Source: Winogradskya humida
GTDB taxonomy: Bacteria; Actinomycetota; Actinomycetes; Mycobacteriales; Micromonosporaceae
Direction: 5' to 3'
DNA length: 64,000 nt
Assembly: GCF_016862215.1 (NCBI RefSeq)
Contig: NZ_BOMN01000012.1
Span: 111,143-175,142 of the forward strand
The position numbers and the translations under genes are program-made. Numbering within the stretch: position 1 is the stretch's first letter; the number at the start of each line of letters is the position of its first letter. The notes under the pieces are model-generated. The model did not search any database, was not told where the DNA came from, and saw only the letters and a list, made by a program, of their open reading frames with translations. This document shows positions 16,095 through 23,890 of this stretch, one piece after another.

Positions 16095-17125
16095 CAGACG
16101 CGCACCAGCGTGCAGTACCAGCGCATGCCGATCGACGTCCCGGTCAGCGCGACCACGTCATCGTCGTGCAGCTCGCCGCGGCTCAGCTGCTCGCCGAGCG
16201 ATGTCAGCTGGTCGGCCGCGCCCATGTGACTGTGCGCTGGCGAGATCGCCGCGTTCGTACGCCCGGCGGGCAACCCCAGTGGCCGCACCAGCTCCTCGAT
16301 CGCCGCCGGGCTGTCGTTGAGGTAGATGACATGCGCGACGTCATGGCGGTCCAGCCCGGCCCGCTTGCACGCGCCGTCGATGACGTCGAGCAGCCGGGAG
16401 TTGAGCAGCTCGCCGAATTCGCGCAGCCGGGCCGGGTTCTTCGCGAAGTGGGACTGCACCCGTACGTGCCCGGGGTCGGCTGTCCTGCTGGACCATCCCG
16501 CCGGGGCGACCGGGGCGACACTGCCGCCGTAGTCCGTACGGAACCAGTCGCTCAGTTCCGGATCGGTGAACTGCTCGGTCGCCAGCCATCGCAGCGCCGG
16601 GTGACCACGGCGCAGCACCACGGCGACCGCGCCGTCGCTGTGCACCGCGTTGTTCACGGTCATCCGGTTGCGGTGGAACTCGCTGACCCGGTTGACCGCG
16701 ACGAACAGCACCCGGTCGAGCTCCGGCTGCACGGCCATCAGCCCCGCGACCAGTCCGAGACCGGTGACGCCCGCGGCGCACCCCTCGTTGAGCAGCAGGG
16801 TCTGCACCTTGGCGATGCCGAGCTCGCGGGCCAGGGCGGCGCTCGCGTCCCAGTTCGGGTATTCGGGGACCTCGGAAGCCGCCAGCACGACCAGGTCGAG
16901 ATCCCCGGCAGCCACGCCGGTCCGCTCCAGTGCGGCGTGGGCGGCCCGGGCGGCGAGCCCGACGGCGGTGACGCCGTCCGGTGCACGGTGAAACGTGTCG
17001 AACCCCCACCGGGTGACCCGCTCGGGATCGGACACATAGTCCGCGGCGCTGCTGCGAACGTCGGTGTCTTCGCCGAACGCGTAACCGAATCCGGTGATGC
17101 CGAATGCCGCCGGTCGTTCTGCCAT
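16094..17125 (-). CDS. 3-oxoacyl-ACP synthase III-like (thiolase fold) enzyme, first operon gene
   Basis: A 343-residue KAS III-fold protein with the nucleophile Cys116 in LNEGCAAGVTG. The usual HQAN histidine region reads IYLNDSPAAI, and the usual GN-Asn region reads SHMGAAD, so the canonical His/Asn pair is not obvious; a replacement His/Asp pair is possible. KAS III-like enzymes beside FkbH and ACP join a glyceryl unit to an acyl chain in tetronate pathways, and related ones act as acyltransferases. A good GAGGAG ribosome site precedes ATG 17125. It heads the operon, with a promoter-like site at 17172-17201. Confidence 0.85.
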   Translation of the reverse strand: MAERPAAFGITGFGYAFGEDTDVRSSAADYVSDPERVTRWGFDTFHRAPDGVTAVGLAARAAHAALERTGVAAGDLDLVVLAASEVPEYPNWDASAALARELGIAKVQTLLLNEGCAAGVTGLGLVAGLMAVQPELDRVLFVAVNRVSEFHRNRMTVNNAVHSDGAVAVVLRRGHPALRWLATEQFTDPELSDWFRTDYGGSVAPVAPAGWSSRTADPGHVRVQSHFAKNPARLREFGELLNSRLLDVIDGACKRAGLDRHDVAHVIYLNDSPAAIEELVRPLGLPAGRTNAAISPAHSHMGAADQLTSLGEQLSRGELHDDDVVALTGTSIGMRWYCTLVRV

Positions 17126-17171
17126 CGATGCTCCTCGGCTTCAAACCATTCTGTTTTCGGTGCCGAGAGCG

Positions 17172-17201
17172 TTTCTAACGGGGTTTTCCGTTCGTGGACA
17201 A
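17172..17201 (-). promoter_or_regulatory. Predicted promoter of operon 1
   Basis: On the minus strand, TTGTCC (17201-17196) is followed after 18 bases by TAGAAA (17177-17172), close to the actinomycete housekeeping consensus. The first start codon lies about 47 bases downstream. A 12-base perfect palindrome CCGGGCGCCCGG (17274-17285) further upstream could be an operator shared with the divergent gene. Confidence 0.4.
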
Positions 17202-17314
17202 CGAATCTGCGGCCATGTCAGCGTCGCTCGCAGCAGTCGTCATCGAATTCGCCGTACGCCCGGTAATCGATTCCCGGGCGCCCGGAAATCATCATTTGGC
17301 TGACCCGCGCGGCA

Positions 17315-17343
17315 TCGACTCCGCCGCTTCGCATCCCTAGACT
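17315..17343 (+). promoter_or_regulatory. Predicted promoter giving a leaderless transcript
   Basis: TCGACT (17315-17320) and TAGACT (17338-17343) are 17 bases apart. The -10 box ends only 8 bases before ATG 17352, so the mRNA would start at or next to the start codon, common in actinomycetes. No ribosome site is visible. Confidence 0.4.
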
Positions 17344-17351
17344 CGGACCTC

Positions 17352-17999
17352 ATGCATTCGTCGCAGATCACCTTGGACGCGCTGCGGAAAGCGGTCGCGG
17401 AGTTCGCCGGTCCGGGCGTCCCGGACGCCGGATGGGCAGCCCTGATGACCCGCACCGCACCCGCGATCGATCCGTCGGTGGCGACGCACCGGGACGCCTT
17501 GCACGTGTGGCTCAACGCCTGGGGCTGCCGCATCCGCTACCCCCGCCCCGGCGAGGAGAACCTGTTCGACAGCGGCGTCGAGCAGTGGTGGAAGCAGTGG
17601 CAGCACGCGCTGCCCGCACCCGGGGTGTCCATCACCGGCCTGCTCGACGCGGACTTCCCGGCGCTCGGCGAGTGCTACCAGGAGTTGGCGCTGGTCAGTG
17701 TGTCGGCCGGGCCGCGGCGACGCGGTATCGGTGCCACCGCCGCTACCAAGATGCTGTACGCACTACGCCCGCAGGCACTGATGCCGTGGGACGAAGCCAT
17801 CGCCAAGCGCCTGCACGGGCGGCGCGACGCGGCGTCGTACGCGGCACACCAGCGCCTCGGCCGCGACTGGTCCCTCGCTCTGCTGGCCGAGGCCGGCATG
17901 GACGAGGCCGAGCTCGGTGAGCACCTGGGCCGGCCCGGCCGTTCGCTGGCCAAGATGCTCGACGACTACTGCTACCTGACCTTCACCCGAGGCATCTGA
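17352..17999 (+). CDS. Hypothetical protein (possible helix-hairpin-helix-type fold)
   Basis: A 215-residue, mostly helical soluble protein that I do not recognise with confidence. Seen: a Trp-rich middle (GVEQWWKQWQHAL) and the segment KMLYALRPQALMPWDEAIAKRL, which resembles actinobacterial proteins with a DNA-glycosylase-like helical core. No catalytic motif is clear. It starts without a ribosome site just after a TAGACT box and is divergent from operon 1. Followed 43 bases later by a VOC gene; no clear link to either biosynthetic region. Confidence 0.75.
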   Translation: MHSSQITLDALRKAVAEFAGPGVPDAGWAALMTRTAPAIDPSVATHRDALHVWLNAWGCRIRYPRPGEENLFDSGVEQWWKQWQHALPAPGVSITGLLDADFPALGECYQELALVSVSAGPRRRGIGATAATKMLYALRPQALMPWDEAIAKRLHGRRDAASYAAHQRLGRDWSLALLAEAGMDEAELGEHLGRPGRSLAKMLDDYCYLTFTRGI

Positions 18000-18042
18000 C
18001 CTTTCCCCTCCGCCCACGGACCGCCGCACCGGTGGCCCGGCG

Positions 18043-18510
18043 ATGACGCACGCCCAGGGAGCCCCCGTGATCCTCGGCATCGACCACATCGGACTCGCCA
18101 CCGACGACCCCGGCGGAGTCGCGCCGTTCCTGGCGCTCCTCGGGATGAACCCCTCGGACTCGGGCCACGCCGCCGCGTACGGGGTCACCTGCGATTTCTG
18201 GCAGTCCCCCGGCGCCTGTGTGGAGGTCGTCTCCCCCGCCGCCGAGGATTCCGCCGTCGGTAAGTACCTGACCTCCCGCGGGCCCGGCCTCTACCACCTG
18301 GCCTTCGAGGTCGACGACCTGCCCGCCGACCTGGCCGTGCTGCGCGCCGGTGGGTTCGTGGCGCTCGACGACCAGCCCGTGGCCGGTGCCCGCGACGCCA
18401 TGACCGTCGCCTTTCTCTACCTGCGCAAACCCGCCGGCCTCCTGGTCGAGCTGGTCCAGTACGCCACCGCCCACCACCCGGAAGCAGGCGCCGCCCATGT
18501 CCCGCACTGA
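18043..18510 (+). CDS. VOC/glyoxalase-family protein (methylmalonyl-CoA epimerase-like)
   Basis: A 155-residue vicinal-oxygen-chelate protein. Motifs: ILGIDHIGLATDD at the start (metal His), GPGLYHLAFEVDDL in the second half (metal His) and LVELVQY at the end (metal Glu), as in methylmalonyl-CoA epimerase. An alternative start is GTG 18067, which has a better ribosome site (GGGAG) and begins directly at VILGID. It overlaps the peptidase gene by 14 bases. Epimerase or a small resistance/lyase role are both possible. Confidence 0.8.
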   Translation: MTHAQGAPVILGIDHIGLATDDPGGVAPFLALLGMNPSDSGHAAAYGVTCDFWQSPGACVEVVSPAAEDSAVGKYLTSRGPGLYHLAFEVDDLPADLAVLRAGGFVALDDQPVAGARDAMTVAFLYLRKPAGLLVELVQYATAHHPEAGAAHVPH

Positions 18511-19843
18511 AACCGAACTGCTCGCCGCCGTCACCCGGGAACTCCCCGGTGTCCGCGCCGATCTGGAACGCCTGGTCACCATCCCCGGCATCGCGTTTCC
18601 CGGCTTCGACCCCGTCCACCTGCAACGCTCGGCCGAGGCGGTGGCCGAGCTGCTCGCCGGCTGCGGGCTCAAGGCGCGCGTCGTCTCCGCGGGCGGGTCA
18701 CCGGCGGTCATCGCCCACCGCGCCGGGCCGGCCGGCGCCCCGACCGTGCTGCTCTACGCCCACCACGACGTGCAGCCGCCGGGAGAACGCGACGACTGGT
18801 CGAGCGACCCGTTCGTGGCCGAGGAACGAGAAGGCCGCCTGTACGCCCGCGGCGCCGCCGACGACAAGGCCGGGCTGATGGCGCACGTGGCAGCCCTGCG
18901 CGCGTTCGGCGACGACCTGCCCGTCGGCGTCTGCGTCTTCGTCGAGGGCGAGGAGGAGAGCGGCTCGCAGTCGCTGCCGGCGCTGCTCGAACGCCATCGC
19001 GACGAGCTCGCCGCGGACGTGGTGGTGATCGCGGACTCGAGCAACTTCGACATCGGCGTACCCGCGTTGACCACGTCGCTGCGCGGCATCGTCAACTTCC
19101 TCGTCGAGGTGCGCACCCTGCGCCAGGCCACGCACTCGGGCACGTTCGGCGGGGCGGTGCCGGACGCGCTCATCGCCCTGTCCCGGCTGCTCGCGACCCT
19201 GCACGACGATGCGGGCGACGTCGCGGTCACGGGGCTCGTGGCGAGGCGGGCCGCTTCCCCGGATCTGCCCCCCGCACGCATCCGCGCCGAGGCCGGGCTG
19301 GTCGACGGCGGCGAGCTGATCGGCACCGGGCCGCTGGTGGACCGGCTGTGGACCCGGCCCGCGATCAGTGTGCTCGGCATCGACGCCCCCGCCACGACCG
19401 GCGCCGCCAACGCGCTGGTGGCTTCGGCCCGGGCCAAGGTGAGCGTACGGGTAGCGCCCGGTGACGATCCGGAACGCGCCTACCGTGCCGTGGCCGCCCA
19501 CCTGGTCGCGCACGCCCCGTGGGGTGCCGAGGTGTCCACCGAGTACGAGGCGAGCGGCGCGCCCTGCGACATCGACGCGACCGGGCCTGCGTACGACGCC
19601 GCGCGTGCCGCGTTCCGGCAGGCCTGGGACGGCGTCGACCCGGTGGACGTCGGGGTCGGCGGCTCCATCCCCACCGTCGCTGTCTTCCAGGAGCTCTTCC
19701 CCGACGCGGCCCTGCTGGTCACCGGCGTCGAAGATCCCCTGACCGGGGCGCACGGACCGGACGAGAGCCTGCACCTCGGGGAGTTCGCCCGGGTCTGCGC
19801 CGCCGAGGCCCTGCTGTTGCGCAACCTGGGGCTTACTGAGTAA
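18497..19843 (+). CDS. M20-family metallopeptidase (dipeptidase)
   Basis: A 448-residue zinc peptidase. Ligands are all visible: YAHHDVQ (His, Asp), GAADDKAG (bridging Asp), EGEEESGS (catalytic and metal Glu), ADSSNFD (Asp) and AHGPDESLH (His). A lid/dimerisation domain sits between about residues 195 and 340. M20 enzymes cleave dipeptides or N-acyl amino acids in the cytoplasm. The start lies inside the VOC gene. It ends stop-to-stop with the AraC-type gene (19843/19844). Could be housekeeping. Confidence 0.88.
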   Translation: MSRTETELLAAVTRELPGVRADLERLVTIPGIAFPGFDPVHLQRSAEAVAELLAGCGLKARVVSAGGSPAVIAHRAGPAGAPTVLLYAHHDVQPPGERDDWSSDPFVAEEREGRLYARGAADDKAGLMAHVAALRAFGDDLPVGVCVFVEGEEESGSQSLPALLERHRDELAADVVVIADSSNFDIGVPALTTSLRGIVNFLVEVRTLRQATHSGTFGGAVPDALIALSRLLATLHDDAGDVAVTGLVARRAASPDLPPARIRAEAGLVDGGELIGTGPLVDRLWTRPAISVLGIDAPATTGAANALVASARAKVSVRVAPGDDPERAYRAVAAHLVAHAPWGAEVSTEYEASGAPCDIDATGPAYDAARAAFRQAWDGVDPVDVGVGGSIPTVAVFQELFPDAALLVTGVEDPLTGAHGPDESLHLGEFARVCAAEALLLRNLGLTE

Positions 19844-20905
19844 TCATTTTCGGTCAGATGTGGCGACGGGGGTCTCCCCGCCGCCACTTTGGCGTGCCCC
19901 GGCGCCCCGGACTTCCTCGCCGCCTGCCGGGCGCGCCCCGGCGACACGCGCCCGGAAGCGGAAGACGTGCCGGTACGACTGCGGCGAGACGCTGATGACC
20001 CGGCCGAAATGCTGGCGCAGGCTCGCGCTCGTGCCGAACCCGGCCCGCCGCGCGATCTGCTCGACCGAGTCGTCGGTCATCTCCAGCAACTCCTGCGCCA
20101 GCCGCACACGCTGCTCGAGGATCCACTGCAACGGCGTCACACCGACCTCTTCGCGGAACCGCCGGGCGAACGTCCGCGGGCTCAGATGCGCCCGGTCGGC
20201 CAGGTCCGCGACGAGCAGCGGGTGATCCAGCCGCTCCCGCGCCCACGCCAGCACCACACCCAGGTCACCGCGCTCGTCGCCGCGTACGAGCGGCTGCACG
20301 AACTGCGCCTGACCACCCTCGCGGTGCGGCGGCACCACCATCCGGCGCGCGATCTCGTTGGCCACCGCAGCGCCGTGGTCGCGGCGCACCAGATGCAGGC
20401 ACAGGTCGATGGCGGCCGCCGTACCCGCCGAGGTCAGCACGCTCCCCTCGTCCACATAGAGCACCCGCGAGTCGACCTCGACCGCTGGATAGCGATGGGC
20501 CAGGTCATGCGCGTTGAGCCAATGGGTGGTGGCCCGCCGGCCGTCCAGGATCCCGGCCGCGGCCAGCACATACACCCCCGTGCAGATCGACACGATGCGC
20601 TTGCCCGCGGCATGGGCCGCGCGGACCGCCGCCACCAGAGCGGCGGGTGGATCGATCTGGTTGGCCCGGGTGAGGGCGGGGACGAGCACGGTGTCGGCCG
20701 CCCCGAGGGCATCGAGACCGTGCTGCGGGGCAACGACCATCCCACCCGCCGTACGCACCGGTTCCGGGCCCTCGGCGCACAGTTGCAGCTCGTACCACGG
20801 GGAGACGATGTCGCTGCGGTCGTTGCCGAAGACCTCCACCGGCACGGACAGCTCGAAGATCGGCAGTCCATCGGTCAGCGCAACCGCTATCACGTGAGGT
20901 GCCAT
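19844..20905 (-). CDS. DJ-1/PfpI-AraC family transcriptional regulator (FtrA-like)
   Basis: A 353-residue regulator. The N-terminal half (residues 1-190) is a glutamine-amidotransferase-like DJ-1 domain with ICTGVYVLAAAGIL, where the Cys sits at the nucleophile elbow. The C-terminal half (about 215-320) is an AraC HTH: HLSPRTFARRFREEVG and QIARRAGFGTSASLRQHF. A Gly/Ala/Arg tail follows. Such proteins sense small ligands and control nearby operons. The divergent APC permease gene at 20976 is a likely target. Confidence 0.9.
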   Translation of the reverse strand: MAPHVIAVALTDGLPIFELSVPVEVFGNDRSDIVSPWYELQLCAEGPEPVRTAGGMVVAPQHGLDALGAADTVLVPALTRANQIDPPAALVAAVRAAHAAGKRIVSICTGVYVLAAAGILDGRRATTHWLNAHDLAHRYPAVEVDSRVLYVDEGSVLTSAGTAAAIDLCLHLVRRDHGAAVANEIARRMVVPPHREGGQAQFVQPLVRGDERGDLGVVLAWARERLDHPLLVADLADRAHLSPRTFARRFREEVGVTPLQWILEQRVRLAQELLEMTDDSVEQIARRAGFGTSASLRQHFGRVISVSPQSYRHVFRFRARVAGARPAGGEEVRGAGARQSGGGETPVATSDRK

Positions 20906-20975
20906 GGCAGGAATCTATCGCATTCAGACGTTTCTGCCGCTGTTCAAAATCCGTCACTCGGGCGATCGTGAGTCC

Positions 20976-22307
20976 ATGACGGACACTACTGCCACCCCGG
21001 CCCACCAGGGCGGCCGGCTGAGCGCTCTGCAGGGGACCGCACTGTACGTCGGTGCCGTGCTCGGCACCGGCGTGATCGCCCTGCCCGCACTCGCCGCCGA
21101 GGCAGCCGGACCTGCCTCGCTGATCGCCTGGCTGCTGCTCGTGATCATCTCCGCTCCGCTGGCCGCGACGTTCGCCGCGCTCGGCGCCCGGCACCCCGAC
21201 GCGGGCGGCGTCTCGACGTACGCCCGGCTGGCCTTCGGTCATAAAGCGGCCGCGGTCGTCGGCTGGTGCTTCTACCTCGCCGTGCCACCCGGGGCCGCAG
21301 CCGCTGCCCTCTTCGGCGGCGCCTACGTCTCCGCGGCCCTCGGCGGCGGCTTCACCACGACAGCCGTGGCAGCTTTCCTGCTGATGTGCGTGGTCACCGC
21401 CACCAACACCGCCGGTGTCCAGCTCGCCGGCAAGGTCCAGCTCGCGGCGGCAGCCATGCTGGTCACGTTTCTCGTCGTCGCGGTCCTGGTGGCCCTGCCC
21501 CACGCCGACACCGCCAACCTGCACCCGTTCGCGCCACACGGCTGGGACGCGGTCCCCGGCGCGGCGGCCCTGCTCGTCTGGAGCTTCGTCGGCTGGGAGA
21601 CCATCACCCACCTGACCGGCGAGTTCAAGCGGCCCGCCCGCGACGTGCCGCGGGCCACCACCGCCGCGATCCTCATCATCGGCGTCCTCTACCTCGCCGT
21701 CGCGTTCGCGATCATCGTCGTCCTCGGCCCCCGCGCCGCCGAGGCCGACGCACCCCTCGGCGAGCTGATGGCGACCGGACTCGGCGGCAACGCCCGGATC
21801 CTGGCCGCAGCCGCCGCCCTGCTGCTCACGTTCGGCGCGATGAACGCCTACTATGCCGGGGCCGCCAAGCTCGGCGCCGCGCTGGGCCGTGACGGCGCAC
21901 TGCCGTCCTGGCTCGCCCGCGGCAGCCAGGCCGGTCAGGTGCCGCGCCGCAGCCTCGCGGTCAACGCCGCGATGTCCTTCGTCTCCCTGGCGGTCGTGGT
22001 CGCCACCGGCTTCGGCGCCAAGCCCCTGGTGCTGATGACCACCGGCTCGTTCGTGACCGTATACGCCTTCGGCATCGCCGCCGCCCTGCGCCTGCTCCCC
22101 AAGCGGAGCGCCGGCCGGGCCGCGGCCATCGCGGCCATGGCCGCGGTGCTGGTCCTGCTCGCCATGACCGGCATCTACCTGATCTGGCCCCTGATCATCA
22201 CCGGCTGCGCCCTGCTCTACCTACGCCTCAACCGTTCCACCGCCCCGCCTCCCACCGACGACGCACCAGGCGAGGCTGCCATCGCCGCGGAGGGTTCCAA
22301 AGCCTGA
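20976..22307 (+). CDS. APC-family amino acid permease
   Basis: A 443-residue membrane protein with about 12 hydrophobic helices. The opening LYVGAVLGTGVIALP is the APC unwound-helix substrate site, with a second marker GWETITHLTGEFKRPARDVPRA in the middle. It would import amino acids or related amines at the cell membrane. ATG 20976 was chosen because it precedes the transporter core directly; upstream in-frame sequence lacks family features. Divergent from an FtrA-like regulator, which may control it. A hairpin terminator follows. Confidence 0.88.
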   Translation: MTDTTATPAHQGGRLSALQGTALYVGAVLGTGVIALPALAAEAAGPASLIAWLLLVIISAPLAATFAALGARHPDAGGVSTYARLAFGHKAAAVVGWCFYLAVPPGAAAAALFGGAYVSAALGGGFTTTAVAAFLLMCVVTATNTAGVQLAGKVQLAAAAMLVTFLVVAVLVALPHADTANLHPFAPHGWDAVPGAAALLVWSFVGWETITHLTGEFKRPARDVPRATTAAILIIGVLYLAVAFAIIVVLGPRAAEADAPLGELMATGLGGNARILAAAAALLLTFGAMNAYYAGAAKLGAALGRDGALPSWLARGSQAGQVPRRSLAVNAAMSFVSLAVVVATGFGAKPLVLMTTGSFVTVYAFGIAAALRLLPKRSAGRAAAIAAMAAVLVLLAMTGIYLIWPLIITGCALLYLRLNRSTAPPPTDDAPGEAAIAAEGSKA

Positions 22308-22320
22308 TTCCCTGAAATCT

Positions 22321-22358
22321 CCGGCGCCGCAGCCTTCCCCCGTTGGTTGCGGCGCCGG
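22321..22358. terminator. Bidirectional terminator hairpin
   Basis: Arms 22321-22334 (CCGGCGCCGCAGCC) and 22345-22358 pair with one G-T mismatch around a 10-base loop, midway between the convergent permease and LuxR-type genes. Confidence 0.65.
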
Positions 22359-22371
22359 CCCGTCCGCCCTC

Positions 22372-23034
22372 TCAGGCCGCGGTCATCATTCCGGCCTCGT
22401 AGGCGAAGGAGACCAGTTGAGCCCGGTCCCGGAGCTGCAACTTGCCCCGCAACCGATAGAGATGGGTACGCACGGTGGCCGCACTGATGAACAGCTTCAC
22501 GGCAATGTCCTCGACGGAGAGTCCCTGCGCGGTGAGGATGAGGACCTCCCGCTCCCTGACCGTCAGGCTCCGAGCCATCGGAAGGGCGTCCTTGACCGGC
22601 GCGTTGGTCCGGCGGAACCACGTGAGCATGCGGCGCGCGGCATCCGGGCCCAACATCGCCTGCCCCGCCGCCACGGCCCGGATCGTCATGACGAGCTCGC
22701 TGCGCCCCGACTGATCGGAGAGCAGCCCGTTGGCGCCGGCCCGGATGACATCCGCCATCACCTCGTCGAGCTCACCGACCGCATAGACGACAACCGGCGG
22801 GCTGGCCTCCTCCCTACTGCCCCGCAACCGCCTGATGAATTCGCTTCCCTGCATTCCGCGTAACCGCAGACCGGTCACCACGACGTTCGGTTTCTGCGAC
22901 TCGGCCAGCGAAAGCCCCTGACTGGCCACCGACGTGGTTCCCACTATTTCGATGTCCTGCTCAGCCGAGAGCAGAGAGCGCAGACCGTCGCTCACCAGAG
23001 CCCTTTCGTCGCAAATGAGCACTCGTAATGCCAC
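22372..23034 (-). CDS. Atypical response regulator, LuxR/NarL family, with TTA codon
   Basis: A 220-residue two-domain regulator. The receiver keeps the acidic pair (CDE, residues 8-10), but the phospho-acceptor Asp position is Gly55 (VVVTGLRLRG) and the conserved Lys is missing (LLSDQSG), so it is probably not phosphorylated. The LuxR HTH (about 150-215) has LTVREREVLILTAQGLSVEDIA and ISAATVRTHLYRLRGKL. GTG start 23034 has an AGGAGG site 7 bases upstream. Codon 3 is TTA, the rare leucine codon read by bldA tRNA, which suggests developmental control. Likely a pathway regulator. Confidence 0.88.
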   Translation of the reverse strand: MALRVLICDERALVSDGLRSLLSAEQDIEIVGTTSVASQGLSLAESQKPNVVVTGLRLRGMQGSEFIRRLRGSREEASPPVVVYAVGELDEVMADVIRAGANGLLSDQSGRSELVMTIRAVAAGQAMLGPDAARRMLTWFRRTNAPVKDALPMARSLTVREREVLILTAQGLSVEDIAVKLFISAATVRTHLYRLRGKLQLRDRAQLVSFAYEAGMMTAA

Positions 23035-23472
23035 GTACTGCCTCCTAGGCGATGCCGAAAGGGGCAAGTTTGATCGTCACGACCGGCGGCAGCCCCCCAG
23101 CTCGCCCGTCCCCGCGTAATGCTGCTACCCCCGCGCCACAGACACGTAGTGGAAATAATTGATCACTCTTAGTACGCACCGACCCCACCCGGGTCCAGGC
23201 CCGTCCATAGTGGACCAATGGGGCACGCAGTCGTCCGCATGATGAGACGAAGGACCCCCGAACTTCCAGCAGGCGAGAAACCGCCCCCCATGGACACAGC
23301 CGGTGATGACGCAGGGCATTTACCAATATCAACATGATGCGCAGAGATCGCCCCCCGGTGACGTCTAGAATCGCGTAGCCGACTCAACAGCTCACCACTG
23401 TATTAGAACTTATGTTCGAATGCGTCAACGTCTGACTTACATCGGGCGGGCGTCACCTGCGAAAAGGACACC
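23035..23472. other. Intergenic region with regulatory signals
   Basis: A 438-base gap between divergent LuxR and cupin genes. It is less GC-rich than its surroundings. Short overlapping frames exist but show no coding pattern. Seen: an AGGAGG ribosome site for the LuxR gene (near 23045), a small palindrome GTCCATAGTGGAC (23203-23215) and a LexA-like box (23404-23419). Confidence 0.6.
23404..23419 (+). promoter_or_regulatory. LexA (SOS box)-like operator
   Basis: TAGAACTTATGTTCGA matches the actinobacterial SOS-box pattern TCGAAC-N4-GTTCGA with one mismatch. It lies about 54 bases before the cupin ATG at 23473. It may also be chance or a site for another regulator. Confidence 0.4.
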
Positions 23473-23793
23473 ATGAAGATCATCGAGGAGGCCGGAGCCT
23501 TCAAACCGGGCTGGGCGGAACACTTCCGCAGCCCCGACCTCAGCATCGGCACCTACGCCATCCCGGCGGGCACCACCGACCCGCAGACCCCGCACACCGA
23601 GGACGAGATCTACGTGATCACCGCCGGCCGCGCCCAGCTGACCACCCCGTCAGCCACCGTCGACGTAAGCCCCGGCACCGTCATCTTCGTCCCGGCCGGC
23701 GAAGAACACCGCTTCACCGGCGTAACAGAAAACCTGACAGCCCTCGTCATCTTCGGCCCCGCCGAATACACCCGCGCCACCCCCGCGGCGTAA
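23473..23793 (+). CDS. Small cupin protein
   Basis: A 106-residue single cupin domain: HTEDEIYVITAGRAQL is cupin motif 1 and PGTVIFVPAGEEHRF is motif 2, with His/Glu/His metal ligands present. A ribosome site (AAAAGGA) precedes ATG 23473. It stands alone, with a LexA-like box upstream. It is unlike the cupin at 12378-12746 and not obviously part of either pathway; it may be a small isomerase, dioxygenase or binding protein. Confidence 0.82.
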   Translation: MKIIEEAGAFKPGWAEHFRSPDLSIGTYAIPAGTTDPQTPHTEDEIYVITAGRAQLTTPSATVDVSPGTVIFVPAGEEHRFTGVTENLTALVIFGPAEYTRATPAA

Positions 23794-23846
23794 TGAGAGC
23801 GGAATGAGAACAGCCGAGGTCGCGGTCGCCCGTACGGACGACCGGC

Positions 23847-23890
23847 CTCGGCCCCTTCTGCTGTGGAGCTCGGCCCCTTCTGCTGTGGAG
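23847..23890. repeat. 22-base perfect direct tandem repeat (two copies)
   Basis: CTCGGCCCCTTCTGCTGTGG plus AG occurs at 23847-23868 and again at 23869-23890, ending exactly at the stop codon of the minus-strand gene. No coding role; possibly a 3' untranslated duplication. Confidence 0.85.

Noticed and set aside
23169..23387. Short overlapping minus-strand frames before the LuxR gene
   Set aside because: Several frames overlap with no codon bias, ribosome site or motif; better read as a promoter region.
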